Source of the DNA: an uncultured Oscillibacter sp.
GTDB lineage: Bacteria; Bacillota; Clostridia; Oscillospirales; Oscillospiraceae
Assembly: GCA_910584075.1 (NCBI GenBank)
Contig: CAJTZI010000012.1
Location: 289-22,944 of the forward strand
Direction of reading: 5' to 3'
Length of the DNA: 22,656 bases
This document shows positions 6,731 through 13,390 of this stretch, in pieces. A program made the position numbers and the translations under genes. The notes under the pieces were generated by a model that did not search any database, was not told the DNA's origin, and was given only the letters and a program-made list of their open reading frames with translations. Position 1 is the stretch's first letter, and each line of letters begins with the position of its first letter.

Positions 6731-7993
6731 CTATATCTCCAGCTCTGTGCGGACGATGTCCGCCCCCAGAGTCCGCAAATCTCTCTCTATGCACTCATAG
6801 CCCCGGTCGATGTGGCTGATCTCGGCAATGGAGGTCTCCCCCTCCGCCGCCAGAGCCGCCACGCACAGCGCCGCCCCGCCCCGCAGGTCTGTACAGCGCA
6901 CCGGTGCGCCGTGGAGGGTCTGCGTACCGGTGACCACCGCCACGCGGCCCGCCACCCGGATATCCGCCCCCATGCGGACCAGTTCGTCCACATGGCGGTA
7001 CCGGTTTTCAAATATGGTCTCCTCAAAGACCGTGGCCCCCCGGCTGCGCAGCAGCGCGGCCATCAAAACCGCCTGGGCATCCGTGGGAAAACCGGGATAG
7101 GGCGCCGTCCGCACAGGGCGGACGCTTTTGAGCTGTCCCCGGCAGACACAGCGCACGCCGTCCCGGTCCGCCCGGACGGCGCACCCCGCCTCCCGCAAAA
7201 TGGCGGTAACGGTGGACATCTGGCTCTCCCGGGCGTTTCGTAAGTAGATCTCTCCGCCGGCGGAGGCCGCGGCACAGAGGTACGTGGCCGCCACAATGCG
7301 GTCCGGCATGATCTCGTAAGTACAGCCGTGGAGGGGGCGTCCTCCCGCCACCGTGACGGTGGAGGTCCCCGCGCCGGAGACCTCCGCACCGCAGGCGTTC
7401 AAAAATTCCTGCAGGTCCACGATCTCCGGCTCCCGGGCGGCATTGGCGATGGTTGTGACGCCCTCCGCCCCGCAGGCGGCCAGCATCAGGTTCTCCGTGG
7501 CCCCCACGGAGGGCAGGCTGAGAACCAGGTCCCTGCCCCGCAGCCGCGGGGCCCTGCACCGGAGCATACCGCCGCTGTCCTGGATCTCCGCTCCCAGGTC
7601 CCGAAGGCCCGCCAGATGCAGGTCGATGGGCCTGGGGCCCAGCTCACAGCCGCCAGGGTAGCTCATCTCCGCCTCTCCGCACCGGGCCAGAATGGCCCCC
7701 AGAAAGATGGCGGAGGAGCGCATCTCCCGCATCAGCAGGTCTGAGACGGCACAGCGGTTCAACCCGGCGGTATCCGCCAGAAGGCTGTCCCCCTCCCAGC
7801 GGGCGTCACAGCCCAGAGTCCTCAGAATCCGGATGGAGGCGTCCACGTCCCGCAGGCGGGGACATCCCCGCAGCTCCACCTGTCCGCCTGTCATCAGCGT
7901 CGCCGCCAGAATGGGCAGCACGCTGTTTTTCGCTCCCTGGACGGCCACTTCCCCCGTGAGGCTGCCGCCGCCCCGCACCAAAAGCTGGCTCAT
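6731..7993 (-). CDS. murA: UDP-N-acetylglucosamine 1-carboxyvinyltransferase MurA
   Basis: Cytosolic enzyme that transfers enolpyruvate from PEP to UDP-GlcNAc, the first committed step of peptidoglycan synthesis and the fosfomycin target. 420 aa from the ATG at 7993. Seen: N-terminal GAKNSVLPILAA with the substrate-binding Lys-Asn pair (residues 22-23), and PGGCELGPRP with the catalytic cysteine at residue 116, so it is the fosfomycin-sensitive Cys type. The frame stays open for 14 more codons upstream, but GGGGGG lies 7 nt before the chosen ATG and the family N-terminus begins there. It lies between murG and ftsQ, where other Firmicutes may carry murB. Confidence 0.96.
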   Translation of the reverse strand: MSQLLVRGGGSLTGEVAVQGAKNSVLPILAATLMTGGQVELRGCPRLRDVDASIRILRTLGCDARWEGDSLLADTAGLNRCAVSDLLMREMRSSAIFLGAILARCGEAEMSYPGGCELGPRPIDLHLAGLRDLGAEIQDSGGMLRCRAPRLRGRDLVLSLPSVGATENLMLAACGAEGVTTIANAAREPEIVDLQEFLNACGAEVSGAGTSTVTVAGGRPLHGCTYEIMPDRIVAATYLCAAASAGGEIYLRNARESQMSTVTAILREAGCAVRADRDGVRCVCRGQLKSVRPVRTAPYPGFPTDAQAVLMAALLRSRGATVFEETIFENRYRHVDELVRMGADIRVAGRVAVVTGTQTLHGAPVRCTDLRGGAALCVAALAAEGETSIAEISHIDRGYECIERDLRTLGADIVRTELEI

Positions 7994-8059
7994 ATACGTT
8001 CCCCCCGTACCAAAAAATGGTCTCATACAGACCATCCTATGGGCTGGGAGAAAAACTGG

Positions 8060-9196
8060 TTACTTGCACACTTCTAAAACTGTCTGATAAATGCGCTCCG
8101 CGGCGTCCCGGATCCCCAGAGACGCCATGGCTTTTTCCATTCCGCTCCGGCGCTCTTTGTCGTGGAGGATGCCGCAGGCGGCCTGAAACAGTGCCTGACC
8201 GGAGCTGTCCTTTTCCAGCAGCACCGTCGCGCCGCCCGCCTCCTCCAGGGCACGGGCGTTTTTCTCCTGGTGGTTGTTGGTCACATAGGGGGAGGGCACG
8301 ATCAGCGCCGGAACACCCAGGGCCGTCAGCTCGCTGATGGTGGAGGCCCCGGCCCGGCAGACCACCAGATCCGCCGCCCGCATGACCGCCGCCATGTCAT
8401 AGATGTACTCCCGGACGTCCAGCGCCGGGTGGTTCTTCAAATCGACACCCTTCTCCTCCAGCAGCGCCAGCAGGAGGGGATACCCCGCCTCTCCCGCGCC
8501 GTGGATGTGGTGGAAGGGCTCCTTTTTCGCCTCCAGGGCCAGAAAATCCGCCATCTGGCGGTTCATGCCGGAGGCCCCCAGAGACCCCCAGAAGGAGACG
8601 ATCAGCGGCCGGCCATCGTCCACGCCCAGCCGTCTCTTGGCCTCCTCCCGGGTGAGGTCAAAGAAGTCCCCCCGCACCGGCGTGCCGGTGACGGCCACCT
8701 TCTCCGGGTGCTTGTAATGCCGCCGGCAGGACTCAAAGCCCACCAGAATCCGGTCCGCAAAGGGCTCCAGCATCTCCGTGGTCAGCCCCGGCACCATGTT
8801 GGACTCATGGACCACCGTGGGGACACCGGCCCTGGCGGCGGCCTTCACCATGGGGTAGCTGGCATAGCCGCCGGTGCCGATCACCGCATCCGGCAAGAAC
8901 TCCCGCAAAATTCCCCGGGCCTCTCGGGGCGCCCGCAGGAGATTGCACACGGAGATCAGATTGTGCCGGATCTCCCTGGGCTTGAAGGAGCGGTGAAAAC
9001 TGGAGATATGGACGGTGCGGAAGTCGTATCCCGCCTTGGGGATCAGGTCCTTCTCCAGCCCCCGCTCCGCACCCACAAACAAAAACGCTGTCTCCGGGTC
9101 CTCTCTGCGCATCAGCTGCGCCAGAGCGATGGCCGGATTCACATGCCCCGCCGTACCGCCGCAGGTAAAAATGACTCTTTTCAGGTTTTGAGGCAA
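8060..9196 (-). CDS. murG: MurG, lipid I N-acetylglucosaminyltransferase
   Basis: Membrane-associated GT28 enzyme that adds GlcNAc from UDP-GlcNAc to lipid I to make lipid II. 378 aa. Seen: GGTAGHVNPAIAL in the N-terminal domain, HESNMVPGLTTEML, and the C-terminal donor site CRAGASTISELTALGVPALI followed by NNHQEKNA. The second glycine-rich loop reads SFWGSLGA, where many homologues have GGS. The most likely start is TTG at 9194-9196, since GAGGGTG lies just upstream; the frame continues to another TTG at 9217 with no visible ribosome site. It lies about 65 bp from ftsW on one side and murA on the other. Confidence 0.95.
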   Translation of the reverse strand: MPQNLKRVIFTCGGTAGHVNPAIALAQLMRREDPETAFLFVGAERGLEKDLIPKAGYDFRTVHISSFHRSFKPREIRHNLISVCNLLRAPREARGILREFLPDAVIGTGGYASYPMVKAAARAGVPTVVHESNMVPGLTTEMLEPFADRILVGFESCRRHYKHPEKVAVTGTPVRGDFFDLTREEAKRRLGVDDGRPLIVSFWGSLGASGMNRQMADFLALEAKKEPFHHIHGAGEAGYPLLLALLEEKGVDLKNHPALDVREYIYDMAAVMRAADLVVCRAGASTISELTALGVPALIVPSPYVTNNHQEKNARALEEAGGATVLLEKDSSGQALFQAACGILHDKERRSGMEKAMASLGIRDAAERIYQTVLEVCK

Positions 9197-9260
9197 GGCA
9201 GACACCCTCTTTCGCAATCAGGAATCAGGAGCTTGGAACCGATGCTCCCTCCGCGCTCTC

Positions 9261-10487
9261 TCAGCCCGCCTTTGTGGGCTTCATCTGCCGCGAAACGGAC
9301 AGCACAATGCCCATCTCCGCCAGCTGGATCATCAGCGCCGTGCCGCCGTAGCTGAAAAACGGCAACGAGATGCCCGTGGTGGGCAGCAGCCCCGTCACAA
9401 CGCCGATGTTCAAAAACGTCTGCATGGCGATCAGGGTGGTGACGCCCACCACCAGCAGGCTTCCAAACCGGTCCCGGGCGTGGAGGGCAATCCAGTAGCC
9501 CCGCAGAATCAGCGCCGCGAAGAGCAGCATGATGACAGTGGCCCCGATGAGGCCCAGCTCCTCGCAGACGATGGCAAAGATAAAGTCGTTGTGCTCCTCC
9601 GGGAGATACTTAAATTTCTGGAGGCTCTTGCCCAGACCCACGCCCCACAGGCCGCCGGAGCCGATGGAGAGCAGGCTCTGCACCAGCTGGTAGCCGTCAC
9701 CCTGGGAGTCCAGCCAGGGATTCTGCCACATGGCCAGACGGGACTGGCCGTATTTGATCACCCCGGAGAACATCAAAAATGCAACGCCGCCGGCGCCGGC
9801 CACCGCCGCCGCCACCCAGGTGAGGTTGATGCCGCCCACCAGCATCAGCACCGCGCCGGCGCCCAAAATCAGCACTGTGCCGGACAGATGGGGCTCCAGC
9901 ATCATCAGCACGGACAGCACCCCCAGAATCAGCAGGTAGGGTGCCACGCCGTACCGGGTGGTGTTCATCTTGTCCTTCTTCTTGGAGATGGTATCGGAGA
10001 AATACAGCACCACCGCCATCTTGGCCACTTCCGAGGGCTGAAACTGGAAGCTGGTGTTGCGGATGCCCAGCCAGCGGGTGGCGCGGTTTCGGGTGAGGGC
10101 AATGGGGTTGCCGGGGATGATGACCAGCACCAGGAGTACAATGGACAGATACAGCAGCGGCTTCGCCGCGCCGCGAAAGCGCTGGTAGTTGATTTTGCCG
10201 ATCAGGAACATGCCGGCCACACCGGCGATGGCAAAGACGCTCTGCTGGCGGAAGTACTTGATGGGGTCGTTGTTGTCGTAATAGGCGGAGGGGAAACTGG
10301 CGGAGAGCAGCATCACTAGGCCGATGCCCATCAGCATCAGCACCAGCAGGCAGAAGGGCAGATCGATGGGTCCCTTGGCCAGTTCCCGGTTCAGCGCCTC
10401 CCGCTCCTTCCGGCGCCGTTTTTTCTCCTGCAGGGCCAAAGCCTCCTCCCGGCTGATAGGCCGCCTGCGCCGCCGTGTCTCTACCAT
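9261..10487 (-). CDS. ftsW: FtsW, SEDS-family septal peptidoglycan glycosyltransferase
   Basis: Multi-pass membrane polymerase that works with the class B PBP to build septal wall. 408 aa with about ten membrane helices. SEDS signatures seen: WLGIRNTSFQFQPSEVAK, LPEEHNDFIFAIVCEELGL, and PTTGISLPFFSYGGTALM. The N-terminus is unusual: about 40 residues rich in Arg, Lys and Glu (RRRRRP, EKKRRRKERE) precede the first helix. The ATG at 10487 has AGGAGG 6 nt upstream, so this tail looks real. It directly follows mraY; murD, often found between them, is missing. SpoVE and RodA are close relatives; the cluster context supports FtsW. Confidence 0.93.
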   Translation of the reverse strand: MVETRRRRRPISREEALALQEKKRRRKEREALNRELAKGPIDLPFCLLVLMLMGIGLVMLLSASFPSAYYDNNDPIKYFRQQSVFAIAGVAGMFLIGKINYQRFRGAAKPLLYLSIVLLVLVIIPGNPIALTRNRATRWLGIRNTSFQFQPSEVAKMAVVLYFSDTISKKKDKMNTTRYGVAPYLLILGVLSVLMMLEPHLSGTVLILGAGAVLMLVGGINLTWVAAAVAGAGGVAFLMFSGVIKYGQSRLAMWQNPWLDSQGDGYQLVQSLLSIGSGGLWGVGLGKSLQKFKYLPEEHNDFIFAIVCEELGLIGATVIMLLFAALILRGYWIALHARDRFGSLLVVGVTTLIAMQTFLNIGVVTGLLPTTGISLPFFSYGGTALMIQLAEMGIVLSVSRQMKPTKAG

Positions 10488-10528
10488 CTAGATCCTCCTC
10501 TCAAAATATTTCCCCGCCGGGCGCGTTC

Positions 10529-11533
10529 TCAACGGCGCCCCTGAATGGCCAGATACGCAAGAACACAGCACACCAGCGTGACAGCGCTGAACACCGTGAC
10601 GATCTTGGCCTCGCTCCAGCCGCATCGCTCCAGGTGGTGGTGAAACGGCGCCATCTTGAAAAACCGCTTGCCGTGGGTGGCCTTGAAGTAGGCCACCTGG
10701 ATGATGTCGGACAGGGTCTCGGCGATGTAGATGATGCCCACCGGGATCAGAATCAGGGGCATATCCATGGCAAAAGCCAGTGCCGCCACCGCGCCGCCCA
10801 GAAAGAGGCTGCCGGTGTCCCCCATGAAGGTCTTGGCGGGATGGTGGTTGTAGACAAAGAAGGCCGCCAGTCCCCCGGCCAGCGCGGAGGGAAACAGGGC
10901 CAGCGCCGCCATATGCCACAGCACTGCGGCGGCGGTGAAAAACACCATCACCACAAAGGTGACGCTGCACGCCAGTCCGTCAATGCCGTCGGTGAGATTG
11001 ACGGCGTTTACCGCCCCCACGATGACAAAGGCGGCGAACATCAGGTAGAGGATCCAGTTGACGGTGATATTCACCTGGAGCCCCGGGATATACAGCCGGT
11101 TGGTCAGCAGCCCCTCATAGCGCATCAGGCTGAGAAACACCACCGCCGCCAGCAGCTGCAAAATGAACTTCTGCTTTGCGGTGAGGCCCTCATTCTGGTG
11201 CTGGCGCACCTTGCGGTAGTCGTCCACAAAGCCGATGAACCCGAAGCACAGGGCAAAGAGGTAGACATACAGATGGGCGAAATCCCCTCCCAGCATCCGC
11301 GGCCACCCCAGGACAAACACGGCTGCTCCGGCGCCGATGATGAACATGATGCCGCCCATGGTGGGCGTACCCGCTTTGGAGGCATGCCAGCTGGGGCCGT
11401 CTGCCCGGATCTCCTGGCCGGCCTTCAGCTTCCGCAGCTCCGGGATGAGAAACCGTCCGATCACCAGGGTCAGCAAAAAGGCCGCTCCGGCGGAGATCAG
11501 CGCCTCCGCCCACTCAGTCCAAATCCATACCAT
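10529..11533 (-). CDS. mraY: MraY, phospho-N-acetylmuramoyl-pentapeptide transferase
   Basis: Integral membrane enzyme that joins UDP-MurNAc-pentapeptide to undecaprenyl phosphate, producing lipid I. 334 aa, normal, with about ten membrane helices. Signatures seen: TPTMGG near residue 57, FVDDYRK, NAVNLTDGIDGLA with the metal-binding aspartates, FMGDTGS, and PFHHHLE in the last cytoplasmic loop. The ATG at 11533 has GAGGGGGAG just upstream. The 277-bp gap before it, back to murE, carries hairpins and a murE-tail remnant instead of murF. Confidence 0.97.
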   Translation of the reverse strand: MVWIWTEWAEALISAGAAFLLTLVIGRFLIPELRKLKAGQEIRADGPSWHASKAGTPTMGGIMFIIGAGAAVFVLGWPRMLGGDFAHLYVYLFALCFGFIGFVDDYRKVRQHQNEGLTAKQKFILQLLAAVVFLSLMRYEGLLTNRLYIPGLQVNITVNWILYLMFAAFVIVGAVNAVNLTDGIDGLACSVTFVVMVFFTAAAVLWHMAALALFPSALAGGLAAFFVYNHHPAKTFMGDTGSLFLGGAVAALAFAMDMPLILIPVGIIYIAETLSDIIQVAYFKATHGKRFFKMAPFHHHLERCGWSEAKIVTVFSAVTLVCCVLAYLAIQGRR

Positions 11534-11547
11534 TCTCTCTCCCCCTC

Positions 11548-11565
11548 ACCGGCCCCCGGGCCGGT
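11548..11565 (-). other. Hairpin just upstream of the mraY ribosome site
   Basis: ACCGGCC (11548-11554) / GGCCGGT (11559-11565) is a perfect 7-bp GC-rich stem with a 4-nt loop, immediately before the mraY Shine-Dalgarno region. It could protect or tune the mraY part of the transcript (inference). No T-run follows. Confidence 0.5.
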
Positions 11566-11602
11566 CCTCTCACACAGTTGATTTTCCGATGTTTTCACAG
11601 TT

Positions 11603-11622
11603 TCCGCCGGCCGCCCGGCGGA
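11603..11622 (-). other. Hairpin just after the murE-tail remnant
   Basis: TCCGCCGG (11603-11610) / CCGGCGGA (11615-11622), a perfect 8-bp stem with a 4-nt loop. It starts 2 bp after the TAA that closes the murE-tail copy. No T-run follows on the minus strand, so termination is not supported. Confidence 0.55.
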
Positions 11623-11624
11623 CT

Positions 11625-11692
11625 TTATTGGCCGGCGTTCAGGTAATCCGCCACAATTTCCCGTTCGTCCATATGGTGCTTCACATGGTTGA
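11625..11692 (-). pseudogene. Second copy of the murE 3' end (remnant)
   Basis: Read on the minus strand, this encodes INHVKHHMDEREIVADYL and then NAGQ and a TAA stop. The intact murE ends VNHVKHHMDEREIVADYL, then EGRE and TAG. Over 53 aligned bases (11640-11692 against 11826-11878) there are three differences, all at third codon positions and all silent (GAC/GAT, GAA/GAG, ATT/ATA). That pattern suggests it was a functional coding sequence when it diverged, not a recent copying error. It lies in the same frame as murE, 40 codons beyond the murE stop, with no stop between, but has no start or ribosome site. Confidence 0.85.
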
Positions 11693-11700
11693 TGCCCCAC

Positions 11701-11807
11701 AAAATCTCTGATTTTGCGGGGACCCCGCATTTACTCAAATCGCCCGGAGTGAATCCGGTCGATTTCAAGGTTTTGCCCTGCAAAACCTTGACGCCGGACT
11801 TCCGGCG
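11701..11807. repeat. Array of five consecutive hairpins between murE and its tail copy
   Basis: Five inverted repeats fill 107 bp almost without gaps. AAAATC/GATTTT (11701-11715); GCGGGG-A-CCCCGC (11716-11728); AAATCG plus CCGGA pairing with TCCGG plus CGATTT (11737-11765, one internal mismatch); CAAGGTTTTGC/GCAAAACCTTG (11766-11790); CGCCGGA/TCCGGCG (11792-11807). No repeated spacer units as in CRISPR, and no T-run as in terminators. It has the look of a composite palindromic element of the REP/BIME kind; I did not find a second copy in the window. Confidence 0.75.
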
Positions 11808-11810
11808 AAA

Positions 11811-13259
11811 CTATTCCCGGCCCTCCAGGTAATCCGCCACTATCTCCCGTTCATCCATATGGTGCTTCACATGGTTGACCTCCTGGTAGGTCTCATGGCC
11901 CTTGCCGCACAGGACGATCACATCGCCCCTCTCCGCGTGGTCCATAGCCCAGTGAATAGCCTCAATCCGGTCCACCACCACCACATGGGGCGTGCCGCTC
12001 CCTTCCAGCCCCGGCAGGATGTCGGCGATGATGGCCTCCGGGTCCTCCGTGCGGGGGTTGTCGGTGGTGACCACCAGAAAGTCCGCGTTTTGGGCGGCGG
12101 TCCGGCCCATCTTCGGGCGCTTGGTCCGGTCCCGGTCGCCTCCGCAGCCGAACACCGCCACAGTGCGCCCCTTGGCAAAGCCCCTCACCGAGGAGAGGAC
12201 GTTTTCCAGCCCGTCGGGACTGTGGGCGTAGTCAATCAGAACGGTATAGTCCTTTCCCGGGGTGGGAACCACCTCCACCCGGCCCTTCACCGGCGGGACT
12301 GCCGCCAGAACCCTGGCGCTGTCCTCCAGGGAGACGCCCAGAGCCAGGGCCGCCCCCAGCACGTCCAGGGTGTTGTATACCATAAACCGGCCCGGGATGT
12401 TCACCCGAACGGGGACCCGCTGTTCCCGTGTCACCGCCGTGAAGGCCACATGGTCCGCCTCCAGGACGATGTCCTCCGCCCGCAGATTCGCCTCCGCCGT
12501 CTCGGCGTAAGTGAAGAGGTCGCAGGTGGCGTCCGCTGTCAGCCGGGGCGTCCAGGGGTCGTCGGCGTTGACCACGCCGGTCTCACAGTTTTGAAACAGC
12601 AGCGCCTTGGCGCCGCAGTAGTCCTCCATGGTGCCGTGGAAATCCAGATGGTCCTGGGTGAGGTTGGTAAACACACCCGTCTGATAGCGGACGCCGTACA
12701 CCCGGTCCAGGGCCAGTGCGTGGGAGGAGACCTCCATCACCACATGGGTGCAGCCCGCATCCCGCATTTGGGCAAAGAGCCGCTGGAGCTCGAAGGACTC
12801 CGGTGTGGTGCGCTCCGTGGGGAGGGCCTCCTGGCCGATCATGTTCTGATTGGTGCCGATCAGACCCACCTTGGCCCCCGCCGCCTGCTCCAGAATGGCT
12901 TTCAGCAGATAGGTGGAGGAGGTCTTGCCGTTGGTGCCGGTGATCCCGACCATGGTCATGCCCTGTGCGGGGTGTCCAAAGAAGTTGGCCCCCACCGCCG
13001 CCAGAGCCCGGCGGGAATCCGGCACCTGGATATAGGGGACATTCCCCTCCGGCGCCTTCTGGCACAGCACCGCCGCCGCGCCGGCCTCCATGGCCTTTCC
13101 GATGAAATCGTGTCCGTCCGCCGCAAAGCCGGTCATAGCCGCAAACAGCCCGCCGGGTCTCACCGTCCGGGAGTCATAGCTGACGTCTGAAATCTCCAGC
13201 TCCATGTCCGCCGCGGCGGACAGGACCGGAATTCCCTCCAAGAGTTCTTTTAACCGCAT
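11811..13259 (-). CDS. murE: MurE, UDP-MurNAc-tripeptide ligase (meso-DAP type)
   Basis: Cytosolic ATP-dependent ligase adding the third residue to the peptidoglycan stem peptide. 482 aa from the ATG at 13259. Seen: N-terminal domain with VSYDSRTVRPGGLF, ATP loop GTNGKT at residues 108-113, the central YCGAKALLF with the probable carbamylated lysine, and DNPR at 400-403. DNPR is the family motif linked to meso-diaminopimelate rather than lysine. An open frame extends 54 codons upstream, but AAGGAAGGGG precedes this ATG and the MurE fold starts here. The last codons are duplicated downstream (11625-11692), and murF, the usual next gene, is missing. Confidence 0.96.
   Translation of the reverse strand: MRLKELLEGIPVLSAAADMELEISDVSYDSRTVRPGGLFAAMTGFAADGHDFIGKAMEAGAAAVLCQKAPEGNVPYIQVPDSRRALAAVGANFFGHPAQGMTMVGITGTNGKTSSTYLLKAILEQAAGAKVGLIGTNQNMIGQEALPTERTTPESFELQRLFAQMRDAGCTHVVMEVSSHALALDRVYGVRYQTGVFTNLTQDHLDFHGTMEDYCGAKALLFQNCETGVVNADDPWTPRLTADATCDLFTYAETAEANLRAEDIVLEADHVAFTAVTREQRVPVRVNIPGRFMVYNTLDVLGAALALGVSLEDSARVLAAVPPVKGRVEVVPTPGKDYTVLIDYAHSPDGLENVLSSVRGFAKGRTVAVFGCGGDRDRTKRPKMGRTAAQNADFLVVTTDNPRTEDPEAIIADILPGLEGSGTPHVVVVDRIEAIHWAMDHAERGDVIVLCGKGHETYQEVNHVKHHMDEREIVADYLEGRE
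11826..11878. repeat. Direct repeat, copy inside murE
   Basis: This 53-bp segment near the murE stop matches 11640-11692 at 50 positions, in the same orientation and 186 bp apart. The hairpin array sits between the two copies. Homology stops sharply at 11692/11878 on one side and fades beyond 11640/11826 on the other. Confidence 0.88.
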
Positions 13260-13390
13260 AAAACCGCGCCCCTTCCTTTGTGATCGGCGGAAAACCCGCC
13301 AGCTCCCATTATAGGCGGCAGAAATCGCGAAGTATACCGAATAAGATGCCCAAAAGCCTGCAAAAACTGTTCTCCGCTTCTGTCTTAGTG
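13260..13390 (-). other. Gap between PBP and murE with leader hairpin and -10-like site
   Basis: 131 bp. An exact TATAAT reads on the minus strand at 13308-13313, about 50 bp upstream of murE, but no good -35 is found at 16-18 bp, so promoter activity is uncertain. A 5-bp hairpin, GGCGG/CCGCC (13286-13300), follows in the would-be leader. Confidence 0.4.

Noticed and set aside
11701..11807. CRISPR array or tandem terminators
   Set aside because: The stems differ from one another, there are no equal spacers, and no T-runs follow.
11628..11810. Stop-codon readthrough of murE into a 61-codon extension ending in a second tail
   Set aside because: The frame is open, but only about 40 codons are non-homologous, which chance can explain, and the murE stop is in a normal position with a full-length protein. 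No readthrough signal is recognisable.
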